This document shows, piece by piece, positions 11,685 to 23,139 of a DNA stretch of 64,000 bases. The DNA is taken from NCBI GenBank assembly GCA_019279435.1, contig JAAALK010000289.1, forward strand, positions 92,349,023-92,413,022. Reading direction: 5' to 3'. Every line of letters starts with the position of its first letter. Positions within the stretch are counted from its first letter, which is position 1. This stretch comes from Zizania palustris (taxonomy: Eukaryota > Streptophyta > Magnoliopsida > Poales > Poaceae). The translations under genes were made by a program, and so were the position numbers. The notes below the pieces were generated by a model, which was given only the letters and a program-made list of their open reading frames with translations, ran no database searches and had not been told where the DNA came from.

Positions 11685-12171
11685 ATCAACCTACAATTCA
11701 ATTACAAGGACCAATCACACGCGCCCGTGCCCGTCGCTTGAACCATGAGGTTAATTCTTTCCTTAGCAACTATGTTAATATTTGTTTGGATGGGATGCTA
11801 CTGAATACTAGTGATATTTTGTTGCTTAGGAACATGGGAGATGGAATAGTACAGTTAGAGTTGAAGACGGAGTCGCACGGATGATTTGAAGTCAAGAATT
11901 CGCTGGTTCGGACTACATCAACCACCATGCACCAAAATGGGCATAACTTCCTCATACGAAGTCCGATTGGCGCGTTCTTGGACGTTTTGGAAAGCTAAGG
12001 AGAAGAAGGATCTTTTGGAGTTGGTTTCGCCTCATTTGGAGTCTTGAGTCGTCTTGTGTGACTGAAACAGTCCTGCATGACAGAATTGGGCCGAGTTGGA
12101 CCTTGTACTGAGTTGGAGGCCGTGTTGGCCCATAGTCCGAGTCGTGTGCGCCTCCTACAGGCTGCCCACGC

Positions 12172-12179
12172 TATATATA
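12172..12179 (+). promoter_or_regulatory. TATA box of F LTR
   Basis: TATATATA in the context CACGCTATATATACTC is conserved in the 3' LTR at 17772-17779. Confidence 0.65.
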
Positions 12180-12558
12180 CTCACGACAGCCATCTTTAGG
12201 GTTAGGTTTTGCTTTGTTTGCATCTACACTTGTGTGTTTAGATCCCGCTCCTGCACCGGACCGATTGGCTGCTGCATCAGCGTTTGTGAAACCTCTCCTC
12301 ATCATAGTTCATCTGTGATTTGGCATTCGACTTGTGTTCTTCTTGTTCTTGCTTGTGTTCTTGGGTTCACTTGCAGGAACTAGCCTTCGTGGCGAGGTCA
12401 ATCGTGCCCTGCGTGGTTGATAACCGACGGAGACAGTGGTGTAGCGATTGCAAGGTTTTGATCCGCCGGACCAGAGCCTTGGATCGTCAACGTCGAGATT
12501 CTCCACCAATCCAAGTTATCCTTACCTAGCGGAAGATCGGGACCAATCCCCCATTAGT

Positions 12559-12570
12559 TGGTATCAGAGC
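12559..12570 (+). other. primer-binding site of F inside the LTR end
   Basis: TGGTATCAGAGC complements initiator tRNA-Met. The same bases are present at 18159-18170 at the end of the 3' LTR, so the duplicated LTR extends over the PBS. I recall this as a feature of CRM elements. Confidence 0.8.
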
Positions 12571-12908
12571 AAAGGTTTCCCGTTAGGTAATCTCAATCTT
12601 CTTTTATTTTTACCTAGAGTCCAGAAAACCCTCACCAAAAAAAAATCCCCACCGAGAACCCCTTTGTGCCTTGCGATTTTAATTTCAGTTTTTAGCTTTG
12701 TTGAGTTTGTGTTCTTGGTCGAGTCTTGTTGCTGGTTTAATCATCCCTTTGTGTCGTTTGAGTAGTAGTTGATCTTGTGTCTCAAAAAATTCCCCACCCG
12801 AAACCCTCCCTCCACAACCCTAGTCGGTTTCCACATCGAGTCCTTGTGACCCCCTTCGGTAAAACAGGCATAACTTTTCGCTCGTTTGGCAGAAAAATCT
12901 GAAATTTT

Positions 12909-13640
12909 TTGAGCATCTTCTTGACCCAAAAATTTAATGCTCACATGGTTCCTGCTATCCACCGCGTGCGCTTAGCTACTAGTGACTTCACTGGATATGC
13001 TCTTCTTTGGTGGACAATTACAGTTCAGATTGACAATGAACCACAAAATTGGGGTATGTTAAAACGGCAAATGCGTGGTAGATGGGTTCCTCCTTCGTAT
13101 AAACATGATTTGAGAAAACAATTGCAGCGCCTAAACCAAGGAAATAAATCGGTAGAGGAGTATTATCAGGAGTTGCAAATAGGTTGCATGCGTGCTGAAA
13201 TTGAGGAGGACAATGAGGATAAAATGGCCCGTTTTTATGGTGGTTTAAGACGTGAAATTCAGGATATCATTGATTATAAAGAATACAATACTATCACTCA
13301 TCTTTTCCACCTTGCTATACTTGCAGAAAAAGAATTGCAGGGTCGCCAACAACCACAACGCAGCATGAGGACCAACATTGGTGGTGCCACTTCACGCTCA
13401 AGTGGGCAGCAACAGCGACCACCACCACCTTCTCGACCGGCGGCTACATCAGCACCTTCAGCATCTACAGCCCAGGCTAAGAGCTCCAAGGCTGCAACAT
13501 CCAAGGCGCCAGCCAAGCCCACCTCCTCGGCGGCCTCTACAGCACGTTCTGCAGTGATCTAGTGTCACCGATGCAAAGGATTCGGCCACGTTATGAAGGA
13601 CTGCCCTAGTCAGTGGGCTTATATTGCTACGGAAGACGGT
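12909..13640 (+). pseudogene. gag: F gag with zinc knuckle, one stop, N-terminus missing
   Basis: The retrotransposon gag core is clear (FTGYALLWW, RWVPPSYKHDLRKQLQRLNQG, SVEEYYQEL, RFYGGLRREI). A Pro/Ser/Ala-rich linker with polar tracts and a CCHC knuckle follow (CHRCKGFGHVMKDC, about 13563-13605). A TAG at 13560-13562 sits just before the knuckle, where Gln would be expected. The first 100 or so residues of a typical CRM gag are absent; the leader 12572-12908 has no matching ORF, so an internal deletion is likely. The frame is the same as the downstream pol. Confidence 0.8.
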
Positions 13641-14105
13641 GGCTATGTAAGTGCTAGTGATGTTGAAGATGAATATGCACTTGCTGCTAACATTGAAGGA
13701 GATTACGATGCTTCCGACGATGATGCTGTTTTTGCACCGGATGCCTCTGGTGACCATGAAGCACTTATTGTACAACGTGTTTTGAGCACTCACATGGACC
13801 AGGACGACTGGGCACAACGGAACAATCTGTTTCAGACCTTCTTCATCGTCAATGACCGCCGTGTACGTGTCATCATCGACAGCGGTAGTTGCAACAATTT
13901 GGTGAGCCACGACATGGTAACTAAGCTTCAACTTCCCACACGTGCACATCCACACCCTTATCACGTGCAATGGTTCAATAATAGCGGTAAGGTCAAGTTA
14001 ACACAAACTGCTCACATCAGATTTTCCATTGGTACATACTTCAGAGTTGCTGATTTTGATGTAGTACCAATGCAAGCATGTTCTCTATTACTTGGTAGAC
14101 CTTAG
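13641..14105 (+). pseudogene. pol: F aspartic protease region
   Basis: The segment continues the gag frame. An acidic spacer (13640-13760) is followed by the retropepsin-like domain with the active site VIIDSGSCNNLVS near 13868-13905 and the flap-side pattern ACSLLLGRP at its end. A TAG at 14103-14105 follows LLGRP, where relatives have Trp, and separates it from RT. Apart from this stop the region looks intact. Confidence 0.8.
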
Positions 14106-14156
14106 GAGTATGATACTGATGCTACACACCATGGTAGGAGCAATAAGTACACATTT

Positions 14157-17100
14157 ATGTATAAAGGAAAGAAAGTTACATTGCTTCCTATGACTCCTGC
14201 TGAAATTGTGAAATTTGAACAAGAAAAACATGCTAAGGACGCACAAATGAGCAAACAACCTTCTGAAAATCAGCAAGTAGCTAAAACGCTTTCGAGGCAA
14301 CAGAAAGATAAAGTTGCTTCTCCTTCTTCATCACAAGTTAATAATCTGAAAGAACATGTCATGCTTGCAACCAAAACTGAACTTGCTGAAATTTGTGATG
14401 ATACTCCCATGATATATGGCTTGATTTGCACGAACGTGCTGTTTCCACTTGCGAACATTCCTAGCTCTGTTCCTGTTGTAGTCACTGACCTTTTGCAAGA
14501 GTTTAACGATGTTTTCCCTGCTGAGATACCACCCGGGCTGCCACCGATACGCGGCATCGAGCACCAAATTGATTTGATCCCGGGAGCATCTCTCCCTAAT
14601 CGTGCAGCGTACCGTACCAATCCAGAGGAGACAAAAGAAATTCAGCACCAAGTACAAGATCTTCTTGATTGTGGGTACGTCCATGAAAGCCTTAGTCCGT
14701 GTGCAGTAACCGTTCTTTTGGTGCCTAAGAAAGATGGTAGTTGGCGCATGTGTGTTGATTGTCGTGCTATTAATAATATCACCATTCGATATCGACACCC
14801 TATTCCTAGATTGGACGACATGCTTGATGAGCTTAGTGGTGCCATTATCTTTACTAAGATCGATCTCCGTAGTGGCTACCACCAAATTCACATGAAACTA
14901 GGTGATGAATGGAAAACTGCTTTTAAAACAAAGTTTGGATTATATGAGTGGCTTGTCATGCCTTTTGGACTTACTAATGCACCTAGTACCTTCATGCGCT
15001 TGATGAATGAAGTCCTACAGCACTTTATAGGACGCTTTGTGGTAGTATACTTTGATGATATCTTGATTTACAGCAAGTCTCTCACTGAACATGTTGAACA
15101 CCTACGTGTTGTGTTTTCTGTCCTACGTGAGGCTAGATTGTTTGGTAACCTTGAGAAGTGCACGTTTTGCACGGATCGAGTTGTGTTTCTTGGATATGTT
15201 GTCACTTCACAGGGTATTGAGGTTGATGCGGCAAAGGTAGAAGCAATCAACAGCTGGCCGCAACCCCAAACTATCACACAGGTACGTAGTTTTCTTGGTC
15301 TTGCAGGTTTCTACCGGCGTTTTGTGAAAGATTTCGGCACCATAGCCGGTCCTTTGCATGAGTTGACCAAGAAGGGAGTTACTTTTACTTGGGAACCAGC
15401 ACAAGAACAAGCTTTTGCCACACTCAAGGATCGCCTTACACATGCACCTCTACTTCAGCTACCCGACTTCAGTAAGACTTTTGAGTTAGAATGTGATGCT
15501 AGTGGTTTTGGAATAGGAGGTGTGTTGCTACAAGGAGGTAGACCCGTGGCCTATTTTAGTGAGAAATTACATGGTCCACAGTTGAATTATTCTACCTATG
15601 ATAAGGAATTATACGCCTTAGTGCGTGTGCTTGAAACTTGGCAACATTACCTTTTGCCTAAGGAGTTTATTATTCATTCGGATCATGAAGCATTGAAGCA
15701 TATACGTAGTCAAGCAAATCTAAATAAACGACATGCTAAATTGGTAGAATTCATTGAGACTTTTCCATATATCATTAAGCATAAGAAAGGTAAAGATAAT
15801 GTGATTGCCGATGCTTTATCTAGACGTTATACATTGCTTTCTCAACTTGATTATAAGATCTTTGGTTTAGAAACATTGAAGGACATGTATGCTACTGATT
15901 TGGACTTCAAAGATGCTTTTGCAAACTGTACAGATGACCGTGCTTGGAACAAATATGTGCTGAATAATGGATATCTTTTTCGTGCTAACAAGTTATGTGT
16001 GCCGGCTAGGTCTCTTCGCTTGTTGTTATTACAGGAAGCACATGGTGGTGGTTTGATGGGTCATTTTGGATCAAAGAAAACTGAAGATGTGCTGTCCACA
16101 CACTTCTATTGGCCTAGGATGAGACGAGATGTTGAGAGCTATGTGTCACGATGCACTACTTGCAATAAAGCTAAGTCTCGTCTAAACCCACATGGTCTTT
16201 ATATGCCTCTCCCCGTTCCTAGTGTACCTTGGGAGGATATTTCTATGGATTTTGTGTTAGGATTACCTAGAACTAAGAGGGGTAGGGATAGTATTTTTGT
16301 GGTGATAGATCGGTTCTCTAAAATGGCACATTTTATACCTTGTCACAAGAGCGACGACGCTACCAATGTTGCTGATTTGTTTTTCAGAGAGGTCGTACGC
16401 TTGCATGGAGTTTCCAATACCATCGTTTCAGATCGTGATGCTAAATTCTTAAGTCATTTTTGGCGGACGTTGTGGCATAAGTTGGGGACGAAGCTGCTGT
16501 TTTCGACTACTTGTCACCCCCAAATGGATGGGCAAACGGAGGTCGTCAACCGTACGTTGTCCACCATGTTGAGGGCTGTTTTGAAGACCAACTTGAAGCT
16601 CTGGGAAGAGTGTCTACCTCATATTGAGTTTGCATATAATAGGTCAGTACACTCCACTACTAAGGTAATTCCGTTTCAAGTGGTCTATGGCTTTAATCCA
16701 CGTGCTCCTATTGATTTGCTACCATTACCACCATCTGAAAAATTGAATTTTGATGCTACTACACGTGCTGAATTATTGCTTAAGATGCATGAAACTACTA
16801 AAGCAAACATAGAGAAAATGAATGAGAAATATCGTGCTTATGGTAGTAAGGGTAGAAAAGAGATAACATTTGCATCGGGTGATCTTGTTTGGTTGCACTT
16901 GCGCAAGGATCGTTTTCCTGATTTGAGAAAGTCTAAATTGATGCCTCGTGCTGATGGTCCTTTCTGTGTGCTTGAGAAGATCAATGATAATGCATATAAA
17001 CTTGAGTTGCCTGCAGCTTTTGGGGTTAGTCCCACATTTAACATTTCAGATTTAAAGCCCTATTTGGGAGAGGACTTTAGCTTGAGTCGAGGACGACTCC

Positions 17101-17348
17101 AATTCAAGAGGGGGAGGATGATGAGGACATCACTTCACATGATACACACATGCACCACCATGATACACACATGCACCAGGACATCACTTCACATGATACA
17201 CACATGCACCACCATGATACACACATGCACCAGGACATCACTTCACATGATACACACATGCACCACCATGATACACACATGCACCATCAACCTACAATTC
17301 AATTACAAGGACCAATCACACGCGCCCGTGCCCGTCGCTGAACCATGA
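14157..17348 (+). pseudogene. pol: F reverse transcriptase, RNase H and integrase
   Basis: A long open stretch (1063 aa) follows the 14103 stop in the same frame. RT spans about residues 150-390, with LLVPKKDGSWRMCVDCRAIN, PFGLTNAPSTFM and the catalytic YFDD near 15050. RNase H (CDASGFGIGGVL, DKELYALVR, SDHEAL) lies around residues 430-560. Integrase has its HHCC domain (HYWPRM-like at 16105, CTTCNKAK) and the core Asp in SMDFVLGLP, Asp in VSDRDAKF and Glu in GQTEVVNRTL. The C-terminal fold ends in NISDLKPYLGED. One base is missing near 17103-17106, so the annotated C-terminus (residues after about 983) is an out-of-frame reading of the LTR; the alternative frame fits CRM relatives. Confidence 0.88.
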
Positions 17349-18171
17349 GGTTAATTCTTTCCTTAGCAACTATGTTAATATTTGTTTGGATGGGATGCTA
17401 ATGAATACTAGTGATATTTTGTTGCTTAGGAACATGGGAGATGGAATAGGAGAGTTAGAGTTGAAGACGGAGTCGCACGGATGATTTGAAGTCAAGAATT
17501 CGCTGGTTCGGACTACATCAACCACCATGCACCAAAATGGGCATAACTTCCTCATACGAAGTCTGATTGGCGTGTTCTTGGACGTTTTGGAAAGCTAAGG
17601 AGAAGAAGGATCTTTTGGCATTGGTTTCGCCTCATTTGGAGTCTTGAGTCGTCCTATGTGACTGAAACAGTCCTGCGTGACAGAATTGGGCCGAGTTGGA
17701 CCTTGTACTGAGTTGGAGGCCGTGTTGGCCCATAGTCTGAGTCATGTGCGCCTCCTACAGGCTGCCCACGCTATATATACTCACGACAGCCATCTTTCAG
17801 GTTAGGTTTTACTTTGTTTGCATTTACACTTGTGTGTTTAGATCCCGCTCCTGCACCGGACCAATTGGCTGCTGCATCAGCGTTTGTGAAACCTCTCCTC
17901 ATCATAGTTCATCTGTGATTTGGCATTCGACTTGTATTCTTCCTGTTCTTGCTTGTGTTCTTGGGTTCGCTTGCAGGAACTAGCCTTTGTGGCGAGGTCA
18001 ATCGTGCCCTGCGTGGTTGATAACCGACGGAGACAGTGGTGTAGCGATTGCAAGGTTTTGATCCGCCGGACCGGAGCCTTGGATCGTCAACGTCGAAATT
18101 CTCCACCAATCCAAGTTATCCTTACCTAGCGGAAGATCGGGACCAATCCCCCATTAGTTGGTATCAGAGCA
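17119..18171 (+). repeat. 3' LTR of F
   Basis: The polypurine tract GAGGGGGAGGA at 17108-17118 precedes it. It aligns with 11518-12571 along its whole length, including the three 54-bp units (17124-17285), the TATA box (17772-17779) and the terminal PBS copy (18159-18170). By eye I count roughly two dozen substitutions between the two LTRs. Confidence 0.87.
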
Positions 18172-18172
18172 A

Positions 18173-18826
18173 CCCCTTCGAGCGCAAGGGGGAAACACTT
18201 GGCTATCGTGTCTCGAACCCCTCCGCTAGCTTCAATTGCAAGAGCATAAGAGCGGGAGAATTCTCTAGGGTCTTCCTCTCCGGAGTACTTGCACAACTTC
18301 GATGTCCCGAACATGGGGTCGAAGCACACCTTTTGCAAGTCTGGGTGTATCGGAGACTCATAATCGAAGAAAGCATTCTCTGTGTTTCTCTGGACCTCAT
18401 AAGCATTGGGATAGTAAACAGGGTCATCGTCTTGAGGCATCTCTGGGATGACAGGGCTAGCTTGAAGGTGAAGCCTATCAGTAGCTTCCTTCCTCCATCT
18501 CTCTATCTCAGCCTAAAGCCAAGCCATTTGGGCCACCACATCATCTAGATGGCCTTCATTTCCTCCGGAGGGGCCCTCCGGGTCTTGAGAACCGATGAAG
18601 TCAGTTCAAAGTACAAATAGAGCCACAGGAGAGGCTCCGTCGGTTCGAAGCATAGACGGAGCCGCAAGAGGGGCTCCGTATTCTCGAGGGTGAGTGCTTA
18701 CTTCAGGGGTTGAGGTGGGGGTACCACGGAGGGTTCTCCAACCTCGGTGGTATTAGAAGATCCCAATCCAGAGGTTTGATAAGACCTTCGGAGGGGACTA
18801 GTGCCTAGGTTCCGTTAAGGAGGCAT
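18173..18826 (-). pseudogene. gag: Tat element C gag, N-terminal part
   Basis: The minus-strand start at 18826 aligns with the start of A gag. Best preserved is 18126-18440, which reads SPIHPDLQKVCFDP, KLCKYSGEEDP, SYALAIEASGG and AKCFPLALEGVAL, matching A residues 148-214. Frameshifts and stops occur on both sides. The piece is cut at 18172 by F and resumes at 11517. Confidence 0.8.
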
Positions 18827-18871
18827 GGCTCTAAGAAAGGACTGGTAGAGAACGATGTTTTTGTACTAAGT

Positions 18872-18890
18872 TCCCCACGGACGGTGCCAA
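18872..18890 (-). other. primer-binding site of Tat element C
   Basis: On the minus strand TTGGCACCGTCCGTGGGGA borders the LTR, one base off the A version TTGGCGCCGTCCGTGGGGA. The TTGGCGCCG start resembles the tRNA-Arg-type PBS known in Tat/Athila elements; the exact tRNA is an inference. Confidence 0.7.
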
Positions 18891-18891
18891 C

Positions 18892-19415
18892 TGTTGGCGC
18901 AAAAGTTTACGCTAATAGGTTTAGTGAACTCGAAAGACTGACAAACTAAGTGTTTGCTTATGAGGACTATTCCAAGCCTCCGAATTGGATAATAACTTTA
19001 GATAGTTCGAAGTGTGTATTGAATATCTGAGTCTTCGTTACCCCTTATAGAACGAAGAGGGGTAGTTATAGACAAAATACATTAGGAAATGACTCCTTTA
19101 CCCTCTAATTACAACCGACTTAGAAGATACTATTTAATATTCTTCGTATGGTTAAAAGGGTAAAAAACTAATTTAACAGTGAGAAAGTAATTCTTTTGTC
19201 TGTGCTGGTAGTACCCCTTCGGGTAAAGATCCTCCGGGATTCTTCATCACACCAAAGCCTTAGCAGTGGCTTTCATTATAGAAGGCTCCGAATACAGCGA
19301 AGCTTTGATACTTTAAGACCCTCGAAGATCAAAGCTTTGACTTCGTTTTGTCTTCTGACTGTGTTGATGTAGAGGTTTTATTAATACCTAGAGGATGAAA
19401 TATTTTCCCCCAACA
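18892..19415 (-). repeat. 5' LTR of Tat element C
   Basis: Plus-strand ends are TGTTGGCGCAAAAG and TTTTCCCCCAACA, 524 bp. It is clearly the same family as the A LTRs (GTTTACGCTAATAGG against GATTACGCTAACAGG) but diverged. The gag start lies 66 bases to its left, as in A. The bases to its right (GGTAT) would be one half of the target-site duplication. Confidence 0.85.
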
Positions 19416-20286
19416 GGTATTTTGTTGGGTCAATTTACTATTTTTATTTCATTAAGTGTATTTCTATGATCAAAGTCAAAATAAGTTAAATTTGAACTAC
19501 AAGCACATGAAATAATTAACCAAAATTTATAGAAAAATCATATTCATGTTTTTACTCTATTTTTAGTTATTATCAAATAAATTTAAAGCCATCATCAAAA
19601 ATTTAGGTTGTGACAATCGATCGACAACATGTATCTTTATAGTTTTTTAATCCTCAAAAAATCAAATAAAGTCTAAAAAAGACGAGACCTATCATGTTGT
19701 TACGATATGATCCATAGATGATGTGATTAAAAATTAAAATTGTTTCGAGAAAAAATCACGTAGGGCATTAAGAAAGCTAAGATTCTGTGGGGATGAATTA
19801 GGGTATTGAGATGAAACAGTCAGGTGGGAAAGCAAAATCGATAGTTGAATCTTCCGTTGAACTTGAAACTTTTTATACAATAAAAATACAACACAACTAT
19901 TATAATTGCAAAAATTGGTATTTTCCACCTCAATTTACTGTTTCTATTTCATTAAGTGTATTTATGTGATTTAAATTGAAATAAGTGTGACCCATCAAGG
20001 ATTATCTAACTTTTGTTGCCTAATATGTTGAGAAAGTGTTGATAGCGTAGTGGTGTGGGGTGCTCTGTTTTGGACATGTGGTTTGAGGTTCGAGCCTTGC
20101 TGTTGATAGGTGGTTTGGGGTTCGAGCCTTGCTACCCCTAACCATTTTTTTCATTTTTGTTGTTATGTACTTTTTAAAATTTTCAGCGCTTTTTTATTGA
20201 TGTTTAAATCCTCATTTGAACTTGAATTTTTTTAACAATCAAAATACATCGTAATTTATCAAATTTAAAAAATTGGTATTTCTTTG
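19416..20286. repeat. AT-rich host repeat, left copy
   Basis: No coding potential is seen. From about 19477 to 20165 it aligns with 29441-30115 on the far side of element B. Inside it are two related subunits (about 19418-19917 and 19918-20277). Both contain CAATTTACT..TTATTTCATTAAGTG and end near AAAAATTGGTATTT, so it looks like a diverged tandem repeat. Confidence 0.7.
20030..20175 (+). repeat. tRNA-derived SINE-like segment, left copy
   Basis: TAGCGTAGTGG at 20043-20053 fits a pol III A box and GGTTCGAGCC at 20088-20097 fits a B box, about 45 bases apart as in tRNA-derived SINEs. A second B-box-like copy sits at 20119-20128. A T-rich tail follows. No target-site duplication was identified. 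Confidence 0.4.
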
Positions 20287-20903
20287 TGTTGGAGCAGTGG
20301 ACTAGACCAACAGGTTTAGGAATGTTTATAGAATGAGAAGCTCAGATCAAAGTGGATCAAGTGTCTTGTTCTTTACAACTCAGGGAGGGGGAGTATTTAT
20401 AGGGGAACCCTATTGGGGTCCGATACTTCCAAAATCCCTCTGACAGTAGTACTGCCCACAGTAGCCCCATAGTATAGACAAGAAGTGCATCCCTATAGTA
20501 CAGACAAGAAGTGCAGCCCTGACAGCGTATCAACCGTTCCGAGCATGGTAGTAGCGCCAGACGGTGCACAAATGATCGCGATCCTGTCGCCAGATCGTCT
20601 TGAACAAACTGGTCCCGGTCTTCTGTCTCGGTGTTGGACCCTTCGCACCTTCTAGGGATATGGCTCTGGTCTCCTGTCGGCTCCGCGGGCTTGAGGCCAT
20701 GAGCCTGCGAGCTTCGGTTCTCGAGATGAAGTGGACTCCGGGTGACTCCCTCCGATCACCTTCGGAGGGGAGCATCCGACCGCCGTACCGTACTGCCTAA
20801 GGGCCGACGTCTTCACCAATCTCCAGCTTGCGGAGTCCTTCCTTCGAACATCGCTCCACATCTCTCGTGCCCCTAGGCTCCATTAGGATTATCTCCCCCA
20901 ATA
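20287..20903 (-). repeat. 3' LTR of B
   Basis: Plus-strand ends are TGTTGGAGCAGTGG and ATCTCCCCCAATA; the last bases should be CAACA, so one is mutated. It is 617 bp. A reversed TATA box lies in GAGTATTTATAGGGG at 20391-20403. GTAGCCCCTCG after it is the reversed polypurine tract, shared with A and M. Confidence 0.82.
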
Positions 20904-21463
20904 GTAGCCCCTCGTTTCTTTCTGCCCGACGGCCCTGTGCGGAGGAAGAGGAAGGAAGCGCACAAGATAATATCGATGGGTAATCCTATCAAAAATCAAC
21001 TCACCGCGAGGCTCAGACTGAAAGAACCATGTGACACAGCGCATCCTAGACATTCACAGCGAACCTCCCATTTACTCCGAATGCTTCGCGGCCACTTCGA
21101 AGCTTCCGGGTCTGGGGCTGGCCTTAGAGCGGCTCTGACGCACTCGATTCGTGTCGGCGTAGTGGGAGACCTGGCCGGCGGCTACGAGGCAACTCCAGCG
21201 TGACCGTCACGAGCCAGCCCGTGGGAGGAGTTGGACCGGCAGGACTTTAATGAGACTTTGGTGCGACTATCATGTGCTAGTGCGTGGGAGGAGTTGGACC
21301 GGCGTTACTTTAATGCGACTTCGGCGCGACCATCGTGCGCCAGCGCGTGGGAGGAGTTGGACCATCGGGACTTTAATGCAACTCCCGCGCGCCCGGCGCA
21401 TGCCGATGCATGGGGGAATGCAAACAAACAGTGCATTGAATGGGCTCAGCGCCGGTGCGCGCG

Positions 21464-21471
21464 CATAAATA
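21464..21471 (+). promoter_or_regulatory. TATA-like box of B antisense gene
   Basis: CATAAATA lies 130 bases before the ATG at 21594. Its position matches the TATAAATA boxes of A (32080) and M (55379). One base departs from the other two, consistent with decay. Confidence 0.5.
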
Positions 21472-21593
21472 CCCCTTTCCGGCTACATCATGCCTTCTTC
21501 TCCTACTCAGCCAACTACGCTCACAACTGCATCCGACTGCCGACTTCGTTGCGTTGGCTCTTAGCCGCCTCCTTTTCGCTGTCGCCTTCAAGC

Positions 21594-23069
21594 ATGTCGG
21601 TGAGAAGCACCCCCACGGCAGCGGTCGACCCCCGATTCCTACAGCGCAAAGTAGTAGCGGCGGTGGCAGCGGTAATGTCTCCCAACTCGGTGGAAACCCT
21701 TGATCCTCGGCAGCTTCACCCAGCGTCGGAAAGATTCTGAGAGCAGACTGTGAAGCTGGGGAAGTCGGCGTGCACGGTCAAGTCTATTGCGCTAGCGACC
21801 CGGCACTGCCTCGGCCCCAGCGTAGAGGTTAGGAAGCCTGGCCTGGAGACCGTCCCCGAACCGCGCGAGGGAGAGGTCGTCGTCTTCGAGGCGTTCTTCG
21901 ATGCTGGGCTAGGATTCCCAGCTTCCGAGCTCGTGGCGGAGGTCCTCGATGCCTTCCACCTTGAGTTGCCTCAGTTGTCCCCGAACGCCATGGCCCGTCT
22001 CTCCATCTTCGAGTGGGCCATGCGGGCAGAGGGTTGTGAAGGCCGAACGGAGGTCTTTGCGCAGATACATGAGGCATGCTGCCAACCGAAGAAGAAGGAA
22101 GGCCTGGTGCAGTCATACGACAGTATCAACTTCCAACTCTGGAAGAAGTACGCTGACTCCTTCCATGCGAAGGCCATCAACGAACGGTGGTACTCCAACT
22201 GGATACACCGTTGGTTTTATGTCTGAGTCGCACTAGACTCAGGACTCACTGGACCTCCGCACCACATCTAGTTCCAGAGGGAGGCGACCATCGAAGCCAA
22301 CGCTGGCTCGATCTCCGCTCGCATCTGACTCCTCCAGATTGTCGCCCGCCAGATAAGCATGTGGGACCTGACGGAAGAGTTCGTCGCCCTCGAGATCCCA
22401 CCTTTGAGGAGGCATGGCCAGCTTCGCTTCGGAGCGCCCAAGATGAGTCTACCCCAGCGGAGCTTTCCAACTTGCTAGGTTCGATCGCCTTCTCCTTCCC
22501 TGCAACAAACATCTTACGACTTCCGGAATCAGTGTAGGCGTTAAAGTACTTAACTTGATTACAGGGTCGCTCGTTGTCAAGACCCCGACGAAGTAGCCCA
22601 AGTAGCCGAGAAGATTCTCGGGGCCCCCACTCCGGCTGAGCACAAACAGAGGATGGAGCTCGTCGGGTACTAGGAGCGGTTCAACCACGTGTGGGACGCG
22701 CTCAAGCTCCCTCCACCACGCCTACCGGAGGCATATGCCTTACGCCCAGCTTCGATGAAGAGGGCGGCAGATCTCGACATGGGGGAGTCTCTGAGGCGCC
22801 CTCCGAAGAAGAAGAAAACCTTGAAGGGTCCCAAGCGGCTCTCCCCGGCTCGCTCCTCCGCCTCGAGCTCAGAGGGGGAATCCTCTAGCGAGGAGGCGAG
22901 AACAGAACATGACGATTCCCTACTGAACCACACCACATCCCGGTTGGATCAACCGGCTTCCGGCGGCACCAATGATGGAGGGATTCTAGCTTCGACGAAT
23001 CTGCCACAGCCTCCTCTAGAGTCTGGACTAGAGGCGGGTGACGAAGGAGCGCAATGCGTTAGAACCTAG
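21594..23069 (+). pseudogene. B antisense gene (Transposase_28-like), broken
   Basis: The product contains the PF04195-type 'putative gypsy type transposase' domain. EGEVVVFEAFFDAGLGFP, LELPQLSPNAMARLSIFEWAMRAEGCEGRTEVF and the later ALKLPPPRLPEAY all match the A and M proteins. The function of this family is unknown. A TGA at 21738-21740 interrupts the frame (it resumes at 21750), the next ORF ends at 22226, and the acidic/basic C-terminal part continues at 22689-23069. A plausible intron acceptor (GATTACAG before GGTCGCTCG, near 22565) matches the position of intron 1 in A. The coiled-coil exons of A are missing here. It lies opposite in sense to gag-pol. Confidence 0.7.
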
Positions 23070-23139
23070 GATTGGGAGCTGGAAACACCACACTTACTTA
23101 CCACGAGCCATGACCTACAACACGAAACATATGGCGCTT

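Larger units (their letters stand above)
11518..12571 (+). repeat. 5' LTR of F
   Basis: It starts TGATGAGGACATC, although a start at 11521 is possible because both copies share TGATGAGG. It ends in CAGAGCA. Near its start is a 54-bp unit in three copies; a TATA box lies at 12172-12179. The last 13 bases include the tRNA-Met PBS, so PBS and LTR overlap. Confidence 0.85.
11518..18171 (+). mobile_element. CRM-like Ty3/gypsy element F, full structure, decayed
   Basis: F has two LTRs (11518-12571 and 17119-18171), a PBS, and gag, protease, RT, RNase H and integrase in that order and in one frame. The integrase region (PWEDISMDFVLGLPRTKRG), the pol frame running into the 3' LTR, the GPITRARARRL motif inside the LTR and the PBS inside the LTR all fit the CRM (centromeric retrotransposon) lineage. 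By eye the LTRs differ at about two dozen places plus an indel, so F is far older than A. No target-site duplication is visible, and about 45 bp of the host gag expected from A and B are missing at the junction. Confidence 0.85.

Noticed and set aside
12096..12383. Cys-rich hydrophobic ORF, repeated at 17744-17983
   Set aside because: Both copies lie in the F LTRs past the TATA box; repetition comes from LTR duplication, and the reading frame shows no constraint.
12559..12570. Possible tRNA gene fragments at TGGTATCAGAGC sites
   Set aside because: Only 12 bases match tRNA-Met and they border LTRs; they are primer-binding sites.
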